Counted from the first letter of the stretch, positions 1 through 9,146 are shown. The stretch: DNA of 64,000 bases from Sphingobacterium wenxiniae (GCF_900116225.1 NZ_FOZZ01000006.1:211945-275944); one strand, 5' to 3'. Notes: generated by a model from the letters alone, not told the origin. Made by a program: numbers and translations.

Positions 1-1091
1 GTATACAACACCGTGGTATCTTGACTAAGCGGGATTACGATGAGGTAGGCCGATTGGATGTCGAGCAATTGATTTCCGACATGTATAAGCTGGTGCTCCC
101 TCCGGGAGAAGAGATTATCCATGTCTTGCCGCAAGAGTTCACCATCGATAACGAGCCGGGAATCAAAGAGCCTATTGGTATGGCTGGTCGTCGTGTTGAA
201 GCTAACTTCCATATTATTTCTGGTCGTGTGACCGATATCCGTAATATTAAGCGTTGTGTAGATAATGCGGATTTGGAAGTGTCTTCTTTGGTTTTGGAAC
301 CTCTTGCTTCATCCGAGGCTGTGTTGGATGAAGAGGAGAAAACTGCTGGTGTTGTTTTGGTTGATATCGGTGGCGGTACAACGGATGTGGCTATCTTCCA
401 TGAGGGAATTATCCGCCATACTGCTGTTATTCCATTGGGTGGGAATATCGTGACGGAAGATATCAAGCAAGGTTGCTCTGTATTGCGTAATCAGGCTGAA
501 CAGTTGAAAGTGCGCTATGGCTCTGCTTTGGCAGATGAGAATAAAGATAATGAGGTTATCTGTGTGCCAGGGATCCGTGGCCGTGAGGCGAAAGAGATTT
601 CGGTGAAAAATCTGGCTTATATTATTCAGGCACGGATGGAGGAAATCATCGAGCACGTATACTACGAGATTAAATCTTCAGGTTATGAGGATAAGCTGAT
701 CGCTGGTATTGTGATTACAGGTGGTGGTGCTCAATTGAAACATCTGGTACAATTGGTGGAGTATATCACGGGCATTGGTTGCCGCATTGGTTATCCGAAC
801 GAATATTTGGCTAAAACCGAAATGTTGAACCGCCAGGCATTGGAAGAACTGAAAAGCCCGATGTATGCGACTTCGATCGGTTTGTTGATTAAAGGTGTGC
901 AGACCCTTGAAGAGGAAGAAGCAACGCAGCAGGAGGTGGTTTTGAAGAAAACGCCTGCAAAAGATAAAGATAAGGTTGCGGAGATCGCAAAAGGAAAAGA
1001 TAAAAAGGAAAGCTGGTTTACAAAAATCCTGTCGGATTTCATCAAGGATGATGCGGGAATTGATGACGATACGTTTATCGGTAAGAAGTAA
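1..1091 (+). CDS. ftsA: Cell division protein FtsA (5' end outside window)
   Basis: Actin-like ATPase that tethers FtsZ filaments to the membrane and recruits later divisome proteins. The open frame enters the window (first full codon at base 3), so the start lies upstream; the TTG at 21 is only an internal codon. The phosphate-binding motif DIGGGTTDVAIF is encoded near 362-397 and the adenosine-binding ITGGGAQLKHL near 715-747. The C-terminal tail is rich in lysine and aspartate and ends FIGKK. ftsZ follows in the same direction after 139 bases, the normal dcw order. The identification is secure; only the length is unknown. Confidence 0.96.
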   Translation, partial: IQHRGILTKRDYDEVGRLDVEQLISDMYKLVLPPGEEIIHVLPQEFTIDNEPGIKEPIGMAGRRVEANFHIISGRVTDIRNIKRCVDNADLEVSSLVLEPLASSEAVLDEEEKTAGVVLVDIGGGTTDVAIFHEGIIRHTAVIPLGGNIVTEDIKQGCSVLRNQAEQLKVRYGSALADENKDNEVICVPGIRGREAKEISVKNLAYIIQARMEEIIEHVYYEIKSSGYEDKLIAGIVITGGGAQLKHLVQLVEYITGIGCRIGYPNEYLAKTEMLNRQALEELKSPMYATSIGLLIKGVQTLEEEEATQQEVVLKKTPAKDKDKVAEIAKGKDKKESWFTKILSDFIKDDAGIDDDTFIGKK

Positions 1092-1092
1092 G

Positions 1093-1138
1093 TTTTCCAC
1101 AAGGGGTAATTTTTCCACATTCTAACAATTGTGGAAAA
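1093..1138. promoter_or_regulatory. Cluster of three TTTTCCACA boxes between ftsA and ftsZ
   Basis: The nonamer TTTTCCACA occurs at 1093-1101 and 1111-1119, and in reverse at 1130-1138. It differs by one base from the DnaA-box consensus TTATNCACA. The outer copies also form a 10-base inverted repeat (AGTTTTCCAC at 1091-1100, GTGGAAAACT at 1131-1140), so a hairpin is an alternative reading. The cluster lies directly upstream of the ftsZ promoter. DnaA control is an inference. Confidence 0.5.
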
Positions 1139-1141
1139 CTC

Positions 1142-1170
1142 TTGTTAAGATTTTGGTATAATTACATTTG
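1142..1170 (+). promoter_or_regulatory. Predicted ftsZ promoter
   Basis: A Bacteroidota-type promoter: TTG at 1142-1144, an 18-base spacer and the -7 element TACATTTG at 1163-1170, about 60 bases before the ftsZ ATG. Consensus match only. Confidence 0.6.
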
Positions 1171-1230
1171 TATTGCTGAGCCTAAGTTGGTTTTGTAAGT
1201 GGTTTAGCAAGAGTTAAATAGGGTATTTTT

Positions 1231-2925
1231 ATGTCGATACAATTTGAAATGTTAAAGGAAAACTCATCAATAATTAAGGTTATTGGTGTGGGAGGTGGTG
1301 GCGGCAATGCCGTAAACCACATGTACAAGCAAGGAATCAGCGGGGTCGATTTTATCGTTTGCAATACAGATGCGCAAGCTTTGGAGCTGAGTCCAATCCC
1401 GAACAAGGTACAGTTGGGCGCGAGCTTAACCGAGGGTATGGGAGCTGGAGCAGATCCTGATGTTGGTGAGAACTCGGCTATCGAGAGCATCGAGGACATC
1501 AAGCGTATGCTGGGGACGAATACCAAAATGCTTTTTATCACTGCTGGTATGGGTGGTGGTACAGGTACGGGGGCAAGCCCTGTATTGGCCAAAGCAGCAA
1601 AAGAATTGGGTATCCTGACTGTGGCTATTGTGACTACTCCTTTTACGTTTGAAGGTAAACGACGTCGTTCACAGGCGGAAGAAGGTATGGCCGAACTACG
1701 TAAATATGTAGACTCATACTTGGTCATTTCCAACGATCGCCTACGGGAGATTTTTGGTAACTTGACGATGCAGGCCGCTTTTGCGAAAGCAGATGATATT
1801 TTGACAACTGCAGCCAAAGGTATTGCCGAGATTATCACCATTCCGGGTTATGTGAACGTGGATTTTAAAGATGTGCGTACGGTGATGAACGATAGTGGTG
1901 TGGCTATCATGGGTAATGGTGTTTCTACAGGTGAGAACCGCGCGATAGAAGCCGTTACTGGTGCATTGGCTTCACCGTTGTTGAAAGATAACGAAATTGA
2001 GGGTGCACGCTATATCCTATTAAACATCACTTCGGGTAAAAACGAAGTAACAATGGATGAAGTAGCTATTGTTACGGATTATATTCAGGAAAAAGCAGGC
2101 TTATCTGCGGATCTTATCTGGGGTAACTGTATTGATGAAAATCTGGATGACGAGTTGTCTGTAACGATCATCGCTACAGGATTCCAAACGGCTGAAGAGC
2201 GTGTTAAAGAGAAAGAAAAAGAGAAAATTGCTTTGCCTTTGACACCTGAGCCTACAGCAACACAATTTGTTAAACCGGTTGCGCAAAATCAGTTTGTGGC
2301 TAAACAAGAGCCTGCTGCACAGCCTTTCATCAAACCGGTTGAAAACACAGTAAACAATATTGTACCTCCGACGCAACCTGTGGATTTGTTCACGACACCA
2401 AAGCCCATTCATGCGGCAGTGGTGAAAAATGAGGAACCACAAATCATCCGCCACACGCTGAATGTGGAAGAGCAGGAAGAAGAGCAACAGCCGGAGCCTG
2501 ATAATTCTGGCTTTGAATTGAAGACTTCGCCTTCGATGTTTGAATTCAAACTGCCATCGATGTTTGACGCTTACGGAGCTAAAGAAGAAACGAAAGAGGA
2601 GGAGTATCCATCTTTTGAAGATAAACAAGAAGAGGAAGTTGTTGCGTATGTTGCGCCAGAGCAACCGAAAGAGATTGATTTCGAAGATCAGCTGATGAAG
2701 ACCAAGGAGCGTATCTTGCGTCTGAAAGAGTTGAGTATGAAATTGAAATCGTCTAACGGATTGCAGGAATTGGAGAATGAGCCGGCATATAAAAGAAGAC
2801 AGAAGTCGTTAGAAGATGTGCCGCACTCTTCGCAATCGCAGATTTCCAGATTCACTTTGTCCTTTGATGAAGGAGAAACTGAAATCCGCCCGAACAACTC
2901 GTTCTTGCACGATAACGTAGATTAA
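1231..2925 (+). CDS. ftsZ: Cell division protein FtsZ
   Basis: Tubulin-like GTPase that polymerises into the Z ring at midcell. The GTPase domain fills about residues 15-325, with GVGGGGGNAVNHM at about 19-31 and the tubulin signature GGGTGTGASPV at about 108-118. Residues about 330-540 are a long, low-complexity linker rich in E, P and Q, which makes the protein 564 residues instead of the 380-400 of Proteobacteria; long linkers are usual in Bacteroidota. The C-terminal peptide ends FLHDNVD and is the likely partner-binding tail. It follows ftsA, has its own predicted promoter, and is closed by a strong terminator. Confidence 0.98.
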   Translation: MSIQFEMLKENSSIIKVIGVGGGGGNAVNHMYKQGISGVDFIVCNTDAQALELSPIPNKVQLGASLTEGMGAGADPDVGENSAIESIEDIKRMLGTNTKMLFITAGMGGGTGTGASPVLAKAAKELGILTVAIVTTPFTFEGKRRRSQAEEGMAELRKYVDSYLVISNDRLREIFGNLTMQAAFAKADDILTTAAKGIAEIITIPGYVNVDFKDVRTVMNDSGVAIMGNGVSTGENRAIEAVTGALASPLLKDNEIEGARYILLNITSGKNEVTMDEVAIVTDYIQEKAGLSADLIWGNCIDENLDDELSVTIIATGFQTAEERVKEKEKEKIALPLTPEPTATQFVKPVAQNQFVAKQEPAAQPFIKPVENTVNNIVPPTQPVDLFTTPKPIHAAVVKNEEPQIIRHTLNVEEQEEEQQPEPDNSGFELKTSPSMFEFKLPSMFDAYGAKEETKEEEYPSFEDKQEEEVVAYVAPEQPKEIDFEDQLMKTKERILRLKELSMKLKSSNGLQELENEPAYKRRQKSLEDVPHSSQSQISRFTLSFDEGETEIRPNNSFLHDNVD

Positions 2926-2947
2926 TCTTATCCTATTTAAATAAAAG

Positions 2948-2978
2948 GAGCTGTTCATTATTGGACAGCTCTTTTTTT
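2948..2978 (+). terminator. Rho-independent terminator after ftsZ
   Basis: A 9-pair stem (GAGCTGTTC 2948-2956 with GGACAGCTC 2963-2971, one G-U pair) with a 6-base loop is followed by seven T. Confidence 0.85.
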
Positions 2979-3139
2979 GTCCTATCCTTGGCTCTAATAA
3001 AACCCTCCATTTTACCTCAACACAGATTCCATTGAAAATAATTTATGATGTGTTTACCTTGGGAAGTCCGGGGATATCCACTATTTTTATAGTTGTTTTT
3101 TTATATATTTACATGTGAAACTAATCCTAATAAAAAAAT

Positions 3140-4279
3140 ATGTCAGCTAAATTGAATAACCCGATTTGGGTCATGAGTTCGGCCTACGATAAATTATCTT
3201 TGGACGAATTGATTGATACAGCGAAAGAAGTTGGTGCCCAAGGTATCGATTTGTGTGTGTTTAGAAAAGACGGAACACGCGAGGATCATACGGCAACTCA
3301 TTTAGAATACGAAAACTTTACGGCAGAGGACGGTAAACGACTAATTGAGAAGTTTAACCAAGCGGAGCTGCGCTTATCCTTAGGTGCTTTCGAGAATATG
3401 ATCGGTGGTGATCCAGAGCAACGTGTTAAAAACCAAAACCACTTGTTGCGTTTGATCCGTATTGCGTATTTGCTAGGGGGCGATGCTAACGATGTTAAAG
3501 TAGGTACTTTTGTGGGCTATAACCATGAACTAGGCAATGAGATTGATGGCTTCCAGAAAAACTTAGATGAATATAAGCGTGTTTTTGAGCCTATTGTTAA
3601 GTATGCGGAAAGCTTAGGGGTGACTATCGTATACGAGAACTGTCCGATGGAAGGCTGGCGTTCATCCCGCTATTCTTCTACTTATAATAATTTACCTGCG
3701 GTATTGGCTGCACGTAAACTGATGTATGCCATGATTCCGAGCAAGGCACATGGAGAGATATATGACCCGTCGCATGATATTTGGCAAAATACCAATCCAG
3801 TTGATGTTATGGAGCAGATGGATATTAGCCGGTTAAAGCGTATCCATGTGAAGACCACACGCAACTTGAAAAATGAGGCACGTGTAGCATGGGGCGGTAT
3901 GTACCCGATGCAGCATGTGGATGTTGCACTGGCAGAAAAAGCAGGAGTAGACATTCCGAAACATGACTGGGATCGTCATCACTATGAAGCGATGTTGCCT
4001 GGCTTTGGCGGAACGGATAATATGGATTGGAACGATTTTGTCTCGGTGTTGCACAGACGCGGTTTCGATGGCGCTTTTGAAATAGAAAACGAAGCGAAGA
4101 ACTCGAAAGATACGGGTATTTTGGCAGCGACCAATCAAGGCTTTAAAAACTGCATCAACTTCTTAGCACCTTTGCTGTGGGATTTGGATGCAAGCGAAGG
4201 ATATGTGTATAAGTCCTATAAGGCCTTAACTATTCCTGATGTGCAGGATATTCCGGAAGTAACGGTAGGGGAGTTATAA
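3140..4279 (+). CDS. Sugar phosphate isomerase/epimerase-like TIM-barrel protein
   Basis: A 379-residue protein of the xylose-isomerase-like / AP-endonuclease-2 TIM-barrel superfamily, whose members isomerise or epimerise sugars with a divalent metal. No signal peptide is visible, so it should be cytoplasmic. Candidate metal or substrate residues lie in YENCPMEGW (about 172), DPSHD (about 209-213), IHVKTT (about 235) and the terminal FEIENE (about 313), the E/D/H/E spread usual for the superfamily. It stands alone between two terminators. The substrate cannot be told from sequence; inositol- or xylose-like sugars are family options only. Confidence 0.75.
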   Translation: MSAKLNNPIWVMSSAYDKLSLDELIDTAKEVGAQGIDLCVFRKDGTREDHTATHLEYENFTAEDGKRLIEKFNQAELRLSLGAFENMIGGDPEQRVKNQNHLLRLIRIAYLLGGDANDVKVGTFVGYNHELGNEIDGFQKNLDEYKRVFEPIVKYAESLGVTIVYENCPMEGWRSSRYSSTYNNLPAVLAARKLMYAMIPSKAHGEIYDPSHDIWQNTNPVDVMEQMDISRLKRIHVKTTRNLKNEARVAWGGMYPMQHVDVALAEKAGVDIPKHDWDRHHYEAMLPGFGGTDNMDWNDFVSVLHRRGFDGAFEIENEAKNSKDTGILAATNQGFKNCINFLAPLLWDLDASEGYVYKSYKALTIPDVQDIPEVTVGEL

Positions 4280-4338
4280 GCCTTAAGTTAAGCCATGGCT
4301 CAAAATAAAATTATCATTTTGAATGAGCGGTAAAGAAG

Positions 4339-4381
4339 AGAGCCTGAATCTAATCTGCAGATTAGATTCAGGCTCTTTTTC
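4339..4381. terminator. Long perfect palindromic terminator
   Basis: A perfect 38-base palindrome (4339-4376, centre CTGCAG) is followed by a T run on the plus strand. It separates the convergent isomerase-like gene and response-regulator gene and probably acts mainly on the plus strand. Confidence 0.8.
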
Positions 4382-4431
4382 TTTCCTATAGTATTCGAGA
4401 AAATATCTCGAAAATGTTGTGTCGATTTGAC

Positions 4432-5076
4432 TTATTGTTCTTCTGCGTGTAATTTGAATAGCTCAATCAGTTCAGGAACGTTGTGTACATTGAGCTTTTC
4501 GAAGATACGGCTCTTATAGGTGCTGACAGTTGAAGAACTTAAGTTTAGTAGACTGGACATCTCCATGATACCAAGTCCCTTGATAAGGTGCTTAGCGACA
4601 TCCATTTCCCGATTGGATAATTTGTTAAGCTGGTTGCTGCCATCTACCGATGATTTTGTTGTGGTGAGCTTCTGTATATAAAGGTCTTTTACCGCTTCTG
4701 ACATATATTTACCACGTAGCATTATGCTGCTAATGGCATTGTTCAGCTCAGACATGGCAGTGTTTTTATTTAGGTAGCCGCTGGCTCCGGCAGTAATATA
4801 ACGAAGAGCGTATATATTTTCTTCATACGAGGAGAATACCAATATTTTGGCGTCTTCTTGGATTTGAAGAATTTCCTTGATGACCTGTATATTATTACCG
4901 CCTGGCATGTTGATATCCAGCAATAAGAGGTCAAACCTTTCTTGTTTTAAATGCTGATAAACTTCGTCATAGCTCTGAGCTTGTAGAATCTGCACATCAG
5001 GAAAATTCTCTTTAATGACTATGGACGCTCCCAATATCACGATGCTATGGTCGTCAGCTATTAATATCTTTTTCAT
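4432..5076 (-). CDS. NarL/FixJ-family response regulator (orphan)
   Basis: A 214-residue two-component response regulator. The receiver domain (about 1-120) has the acidic pair in ADDHS (residues 8-9), the phospho-acceptor Asp in LLLLDINMPG (about 54) and the conserved Lys in YLNKNT (about 105). A LuxR-type helix-turn-helix follows (about 145-210: LSNREMDVAKHLIKGLG, then STVSTYKSRIFEKLNV). No kinase gene is adjacent, so its partner is encoded elsewhere. A TATATTTG -7 element lies upstream on the minus strand (reverse of 5153-5160). The target genes are unknown. Confidence 0.9.
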   Translation of the reverse strand: MKKILIADDHSIVILGASIVIKENFPDVQILQAQSYDEVYQHLKQERFDLLLLDINMPGGNNIQVIKEILQIQEDAKILVFSSYEENIYALRYITAGASGYLNKNTAMSELNNAISSIMLRGKYMSEAVKDLYIQKLTTTKSSVDGSNQLNKLSNREMDVAKHLIKGLGIMEMSSLLNLSSSTVSTYKSRIFEKLNVHNVPELIELFKLHAEEQ

Positions 5077-5297
5077 GTAATTGCGATTAACTCGTTCAGT
5101 TTCTGGTGTTTGAAAATTAATTTAATGGTGATGTAGCTTACCTATTAGAGGCAAATATACATAAATTGATAAGAAAATCTAAGCCTATGGCAGATATTAC
5201 GGTTTTTTTATGGATAGATGTTAAAAAAAAGTTTTAATCTTTTTGAATATTGCGCTTTTAATTATCATTTTTGTTAGGAATTATATAATTTTAAGGT

Positions 5298-5711
5298 ATG
5301 GGGTTTTTAAAAGAATTTAAGGAATTTGCGATGCGCGGCAGCGTTATCGATTTGGCTGTCGGTGTGGTTATCGGCGGTGCATTTGGTAAGATAGTGACTT
5401 CCTTGGTGGATGATGTCATTATGCCACCTATTGGATTCATCACCGGAGGAGTAGATTTCTCCAATTTGCAATATGTCTTGACCGAAGCTAATGAAGCAGA
5501 AGGTGTTGCAGAAGTAGCGATTAAATATGGTAACTTCATCAATGTGATCATCCAGTTTTTGATTATTGCTTTTTGTATCTTTTTGGTAATTAAAGGGATA
5601 AACTCGTTGAAGAGAAAAGAAGAGGTTGCGCCTGAGCCGGAAGCTCCTGCAGAACCATCGAAAGAAGAAGTGCTTCTTGCTGAAATACGTGATATCTTAA
5701 GAAGTAAATAA
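5298..5711 (+). CDS. mscL: Large-conductance mechanosensitive channel MscL
   Basis: Homopentameric inner-membrane channel that opens under membrane tension to release solutes on osmotic downshock. The N-terminus [20 protein letters not shown] is the family hallmark; transmembrane helix 1 with the glycine-rich gate ([14 protein letters not shown]) covers about 18-45 and helix 2 about 78-100, followed by a charged cytoplasmic bundle rich in E, P and A. At 137 residues it is of normal length. It is divergent from the orphan response regulator across 221 bases, so the two upstream regions may share regulation. Confidence 0.97.
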   Translation: MGFLKEFKEFAMRGSVIDLAVGVVIGGAFGKIVTSLVDDVIMPPIGFITGGVDFSNLQYVLTEANEAEGVAEVAIKYGNFINVIIQFLIIAFCIFLVIKGINSLKRKEEVAPEPEAPAEPSKEEVLLAEIRDILRSK

Positions 5712-5739
5712 TCGAGTGGTTATCTTTTTTTAAGATTAT

Positions 5740-5771
5740 TTTGCTTCTTTTCTAAAATAACTGTACTTTTG
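5740..5771 (+). promoter_or_regulatory. Predicted rpmH-rnpA promoter
   Basis: TTTG at 5740-5743, a 20-base spacer and TACTTTTG at 5764-5771 match the Bacteroidota consensus well. The rpmH ATG is about 60 bases downstream. Confidence 0.65.
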
Positions 5772-5829
5772 CGTTCCCTTGTAGGGAAACATATAGATTA
5801 AGAAAAATTAAAATAAGCATATTAGCGTC

Positions 5830-5988
5830 ATGAAAAGAACATTTCAGCCTTCGCAAAGAAAAAGAAGAAATAAGCACGGATTCAGAGAGCGTATGAGTTC
5901 TGCAAATGGTAGAAGAGTATTGGCTTCTCGTAGAGCTAAAGGAAGAAAACGCCTTACAGTATCTGACGAATACCGTCATAAAGGATAA
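5830..5988 (+). CDS. rpmH: 50S ribosomal protein L34
   Basis: A very basic 52-residue ribosomal protein of the large subunit. It begins [18 protein letters not shown] and carries the conserved [16 protein letters not shown] segment, which fixes both identity and start. It leads the classical rpmH-rnpA-yidD cluster. dnaA is not adjacent here, in contrast to many other phyla. Confidence 0.97.
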   Translation: MKRTFQPSQRKRRNKHGFRERMSSANGRRVLASRRAKGRKRLTVSDEYRHKG

Positions 5989-6042
5989 TAATCTTCGCCG
6001 GTGACTAACTATCCGAGCTCACGAGCCGGCACGCAGTCATCC

Positions 6043-6456
6043 ATGAACCATAGATTTTCAAAAGAAGAACGGTTATGTAGCAAAAGACTTATTGATAGTC
6101 TTTTCCATAATGGTTCTTCTTTTATTATGTACCCCTATAGGGTGGTGTTCTTGGTTATTGATGAACGTCCTCATAAGGCGGAAGCACCTGCACAGGTAAT
6201 TATATCTGTGCCTAAGCGCCGCTACAAGCATGCGGTAGATCGCAATCTGTTGAAGCGCAGGATGCGGGAGTGCTATAGACTTCAGAAATCAAAGTTATAT
6301 CCTTTTCTACAGGAACATTCTTTACATTTGCTTATTGCCTTTCAGTACGTAGGGAAAGAAAAATTACTTTCTTCCTACCTGTATGAACGTATGGACGGTG
6401 TATTGACAAAGATAATTGATGAGCTTGCTAAAAAATATGTGGAACAAACTGATTAA
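6043..6456 (+). CDS. rnpA: Ribonuclease P protein component
   Basis: Basic protein subunit that helps the RNase P RNA remove 5' leaders from pre-tRNAs. The start at 6043 gives [18 protein letters not shown], which fits the family N-terminus; an in-frame GTG at 6001 would add 14 residues that look unrelated. The RNA-binding signature [13 protein letters not shown] is at about residues 67-79. It lies 54 bases after rpmH and overlaps yidD, so translation is probably coupled. Confidence 0.92.
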   Translation: MNHRFSKEERLCSKRLIDSLFHNGSSFIMYPYRVVFLVIDERPHKAEAPAQVIISVPKRRYKHAVDRNLLKRRMRECYRLQKSKLYPFLQEHSLHLLIAFQYVGKEKLLSSYLYERMDGVLTKIIDELAKKYVEQTD

Positions 6457-6673
6457 GCAGCCGTTGCAATGGCTTTTTGTGCTTATCATTCGCATGTATC
6501 AGCTTTTCATATCTCCATTATTGGGAGCTAATTGTCGTTATACACCAACCTGCTCGCAATATGGGAAAGAGGCTATCTTGAAATATGGTCCGTTTAAAGG
6601 CGGAGCAATGGCTATTAAGCGAATATTGCGTTGCCATCCTTGGGGTGGTCATGGGCATGATCCTGTCCCTTGA
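6437..6673 (+). CDS. yidD: Membrane protein insertion efficiency factor YidD
   Basis: A small membrane-associated protein that assists YidC-dependent insertion of inner-membrane proteins. A hydrophobic amphipathic N-terminus leads into the signature [20 protein letters not shown] with its two conserved cysteines, then [13 protein letters not shown] at the C-terminus. The chosen start (MWNKLIKQ) gives 78 residues; ATG at 6419 is the alternative. It overlaps the rnpA end by 20 bases. yidC itself is not next to it; tsaB follows after 6 bases. Confidence 0.93.
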   Translation: MWNKLIKQPLQWLFVLIIRMYQLFISPLLGANCRYTPTCSQYGKEAILKYGPFKGGAMAIKRILRCHPWGGHGHDPVP

Positions 6674-6679
6674 TTATTT

Positions 6680-7375
6680 ATGGAAAATAGTTATATACTA
6701 CATATCGAAACGGCAACGCCTGTTTGTTCGGTTGCCTTGAGCTTGAATGGAGAAATCATTGCGTTGAAAGAGGCCAATGAGCAAAACTTGCATGCAACCC
6801 ATCTGACCCAATTTATAGCGAAGGTAATGGAGCTAGCTGGGGTAGAGTTATCGGCGCTTAATGCGGTGGCAGTGAGCCAGGGTCCGGGTTCCTATACAGG
6901 GCTTCGTATTGGAGTGTCTACGGCTAAGGGGTTATGCTATGCCTTGGATGTTCCGTTGATTGCAGTGCCTACATTGGATGCTATGGTACAAGGTTTCTTA
7001 GGTAAGAATCAAGGGGAAGCGTATAACGTATTATTTCCGATGATAGATGCACGCCGCATGGAAGTGTATACGGCTTCTTATGATATACAAGGAAAGCCTT
7101 TAAGCAGTACCGTGGCCAAGATTGTGGATGAAACCTCGTTTGAGCAGTGGAGTGGACAGCAGGTAGTATTGTTCGGAAGTGGTGCGGATAAGTTCAGCGA
7201 ACTATTTCAGCAGACACCTTATGTCACAGTACATCCGGCGTTTGTTGCTTCAGCAGCCTTTTTAAGCAGCATAGCTTTTCAGAAATTCCAGGCTAAGGAT
7301 TTTGAGGACGTTATTTACTTTGAACCTTTCTACCTCAAGGACTTCATACCAACGACGCCGAAGAAAAGAGTTTAA
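6680..7375 (+). CDS. tsaB: tRNA threonylcarbamoyladenosine biosynthesis protein TsaB
   Basis: Inactive actin-fold partner of TsaD in the complex that makes t6A37 on ANN-decoding tRNAs. The N-terminus reads ILHIETATPVCSVAL, and AVSQGPGSYTGLRIGVSTAKGL (about 70-90) is the diagnostic loop; 231 residues is the usual length. It is the last gene of the rpmH cluster and converges on corA, with the last four bases of both genes shared (7372-7375) and no terminator between them. Confidence 0.94.
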   Translation: MENSYILHIETATPVCSVALSLNGEIIALKEANEQNLHATHLTQFIAKVMELAGVELSALNAVAVSQGPGSYTGLRIGVSTAKGLCYALDVPLIAVPTLDAMVQGFLGKNQGEAYNVLFPMIDARRMEVYTASYDIQGKPLSSTVAKIVDETSFEQWSGQQVVLFGSGADKFSELFQQTPYVTVHPAFVASAAFLSSIAFQKFQAKDFEDVIYFEPFYLKDFIPTTPKKRV

Positions 7376-8274
7376 AGCCACTTTTTCCGTTTGAACCAAA
7401 AGTAGATCAATAGCGCTAAGAGCATCATGAAAATCATGATCGCTGGATAGCCGTAATACCATTCTAATTCGGGCATATTTTTGAAATTCATCCCATATAC
7501 CCCGACAATAAACGTCAAAGGCATAAAGAACACGGATATGATGGTGAGTGTGCGCATAATATCATTCGTGTGGTTGGACTCGATGTTGAAATATACACTG
7601 AGCAATTGTGCGGTGTTCTCCGCAATGTTACGGTATAAGGTGGCTGAGCGGGCATAGATGTCTTTCAGGTCCTGCGTATATATATTCTGGAATGCGGGTA
7701 GATGGAAATAGTCAACAATATCCCGGTATAGGGTCAATATGATGCGGATAACATCGATTTGCCGTTTTATATAATACAATTGACGCAGGAAGCCTTTCTT
7801 GCGTTTGTTGAGAAATACCATTTCCTCGTAGTTGTCCAATTGCGGGTTTAGCTTATGGATAACAAAATTTTCAAATGTCTTTAGTGCTTCTGATGTGATA
7901 TGATTGATGAATGTTCGACTGGATTGTAGCTTTGTTGTGGGGTAACGGTCTATCAGGCGTTCTAAATAATCTACTTTTTCGCGATGAACGGTGATGACAA
8001 AACTTTCGCTGAAAAACACGGATACACGTTCTGTTATCTCCGTCAGCGAATCAGAGAAATTGTCAAAATCCGTCGGAATGGAACGCAGGATAAGAAAGTG
8101 GTAGTTGTCGAACTCTTCAATTTTTGGCAGTTGTCCGGTTTGAAGACAGTCTTTGATAGAAGCTTCATTCAGATTGAAGAGCGGTTTTAATTGTACGAAG
8201 TCTTCTTCTGTTGGATTCGTGATGTCATACCACTCAAAAGTACTGTTCGTTTTGTCCAAGATGTGCCTTACCAT
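7372..8274 (-). CDS. corA: CorA-family magnesium/cobalt transporter
   Basis: Pentameric inner-membrane channel for divalent cations, mainly Mg2+. The 300-residue protein has a long, charged cytoplasmic domain with coiled-coil character (about 1-235) and two C-terminal transmembrane helices. The selectivity-filter motif YGMNFKNMPELEW sits between them at about 259-271, and the chain ends in the basic tail KRKKWL. It lies downstream of the ompH-like gene on the same strand, with a strong terminator between them. Confidence 0.93.
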   Translation of the reverse strand: MVRHILDKTNSTFEWYDITNPTEEDFVQLKPLFNLNEASIKDCLQTGQLPKIEEFDNYHFLILRSIPTDFDNFSDSLTEITERVSVFFSESFVITVHREKVDYLERLIDRYPTTKLQSSRTFINHITSEALKTFENFVIHKLNPQLDNYEEMVFLNKRKKGFLRQLYYIKRQIDVIRIILTLYRDIVDYFHLPAFQNIYTQDLKDIYARSATLYRNIAENTAQLLSVYFNIESNHTNDIMRTLTIISVFFMPLTFIVGVYGMNFKNMPELEWYYGYPAIMIFMMLLALLIYFWFKRKKWL

Positions 8275-8294
8275 AGCCTGTCGTATTTATGTTT

Positions 8295-8340
8295 TAAGTA
8301 AATGTAAAAGCCCGCATCTGCGGGCTTTTACATTTACTTA
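8295..8340 (-). terminator. 22-bp perfect inverted-repeat terminator
   Basis: TAAGTAAATGTAAAAGCCCG begins at 8295 and the perfect 22-base inverted partner is 8319-8340, leaving a 2-base centre. The GC-rich core GCCCGCA is flanked by TTTT on both strands. It ends the ompH-like transcript before corA. The stem is unusually long for a terminator. Confidence 0.75.
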
Positions 8341-8349
8341 AAAAAAGTC

Positions 8350-8973
8350 TTATTTTTTCTCTTTCGCTTTTTTGTCTTTATATTCTTTGTTCAACGATTC
8401 GATCACTTCGTTTGTAATTTCCAGTTTGGAGTCAGCGTATAATACTGTTGGGTTAGATTTTGAATAGGTTAACACTAAGGTGTATCCCTTTTCTTCCGCA
8501 TGTTTCTTTAAGTATTCTGTGATGCTATTGTACACATTGTTGAACTCGGTAGCTTCGTCCTGTGCTAGTGAAGCGGAAGCATTTTGATCTAAACGTCCCA
8601 ATTCATCTTGCTTGCGAGCCAATTTTTCTTCCGTTGCCTGACGCTCAGATGCACTCATAGACGGGGCTTTTTGCTGATATTCTGCTACCTCGCGTTGGAA
8701 AGCCTGACCTTTAGACTGCAAATCGTTCTGTGCTTTCTTTACTTTAGCTTCTAAGTTAGCTCTGATGTCTTTGAAATATTCATATTTTTCAGAAAGGGAA
8801 TCTGAATTGATGTACACAATCTTTTCCTCCTTAGCAGACGGAGATGTCGAAGTGTTAGATGAATCATTGGTTTTGTTTGCTGCTGTATTGGCATTTTGAT
8901 TACATGATGCAATGCTTGCCACTACGATCAACCCGAAGGCTGCTTGTGATAAAGTTTTAAATAATTTATTCAT
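8350..8973 (-). CDS. OmpH/Skp-family periplasmic chaperone-like lipoprotein
   Basis: A 207-residue lipoprotein: signal peptide ending in the lipobox SIASC, with the acylated Cys at about residue 24, then a Ser/Thr/Asn-rich spacer (about 25-50). The OmpH/Skp domain begins with KIVYINSDSLSEKY and continues as a long charged coiled coil (about 70-150). Skp proteins hold unfolded outer-membrane proteins in the periplasm; the lipid anchor here differs from soluble Skp. It is divergent from gyrB. Chaperone function is inferred from the family. Confidence 0.85.
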   Translation of the reverse strand: MNKLFKTLSQAAFGLIVVASIASCNQNANTAANKTNDSSNTSTSPSAKEEKIVYINSDSLSEKYEYFKDIRANLEAKVKKAQNDLQSKGQAFQREVAEYQQKAPSMSASERQATEEKLARKQDELGRLDQNASASLAQDEATEFNNVYNSITEYLKKHAEEKGYTLVLTYSKSNPTVLYADSKLEITNEVIESLNKEYKDKKAKEKK

Positions 8974-9114
8974 TCTTTCTATTAATTTTCCAATTTTTGA
9001 ATTTCAAGCAACAAACCTACTATAAAAAAATTAAATTTCCTTAGCTTCCTCCGTAATCTTGATAAAAATCTATTTTATCTTGCTTTGGTTCAAGGCAAAA
9101 TATAGCATTCTTGG

Positions 9115-9146
9115 TTTGATTTTTATGGATAAAATTCGTATTTTTG
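9115..9146 (+). promoter_or_regulatory. Predicted gyrB promoter
   Basis: TTTG at 9115-9118, a 20-base spacer and TATTTTTG at 9139-9146 match the Bacteroidota consensus; the gyrB ATG follows 33 bases later. Confidence 0.6.

Noticed and set aside
1093..1138. The ftsA-ftsZ boxes as a replication origin
   Set aside because: Only three boxes, no AT-rich unwinding region beside them, and no dnaA gene nearby.
6001..6042. GTG at 6001 as the rnpA start
   Set aside because: The 14 extra residues do not resemble the family; ATG 6043 gives the expected N-terminus.
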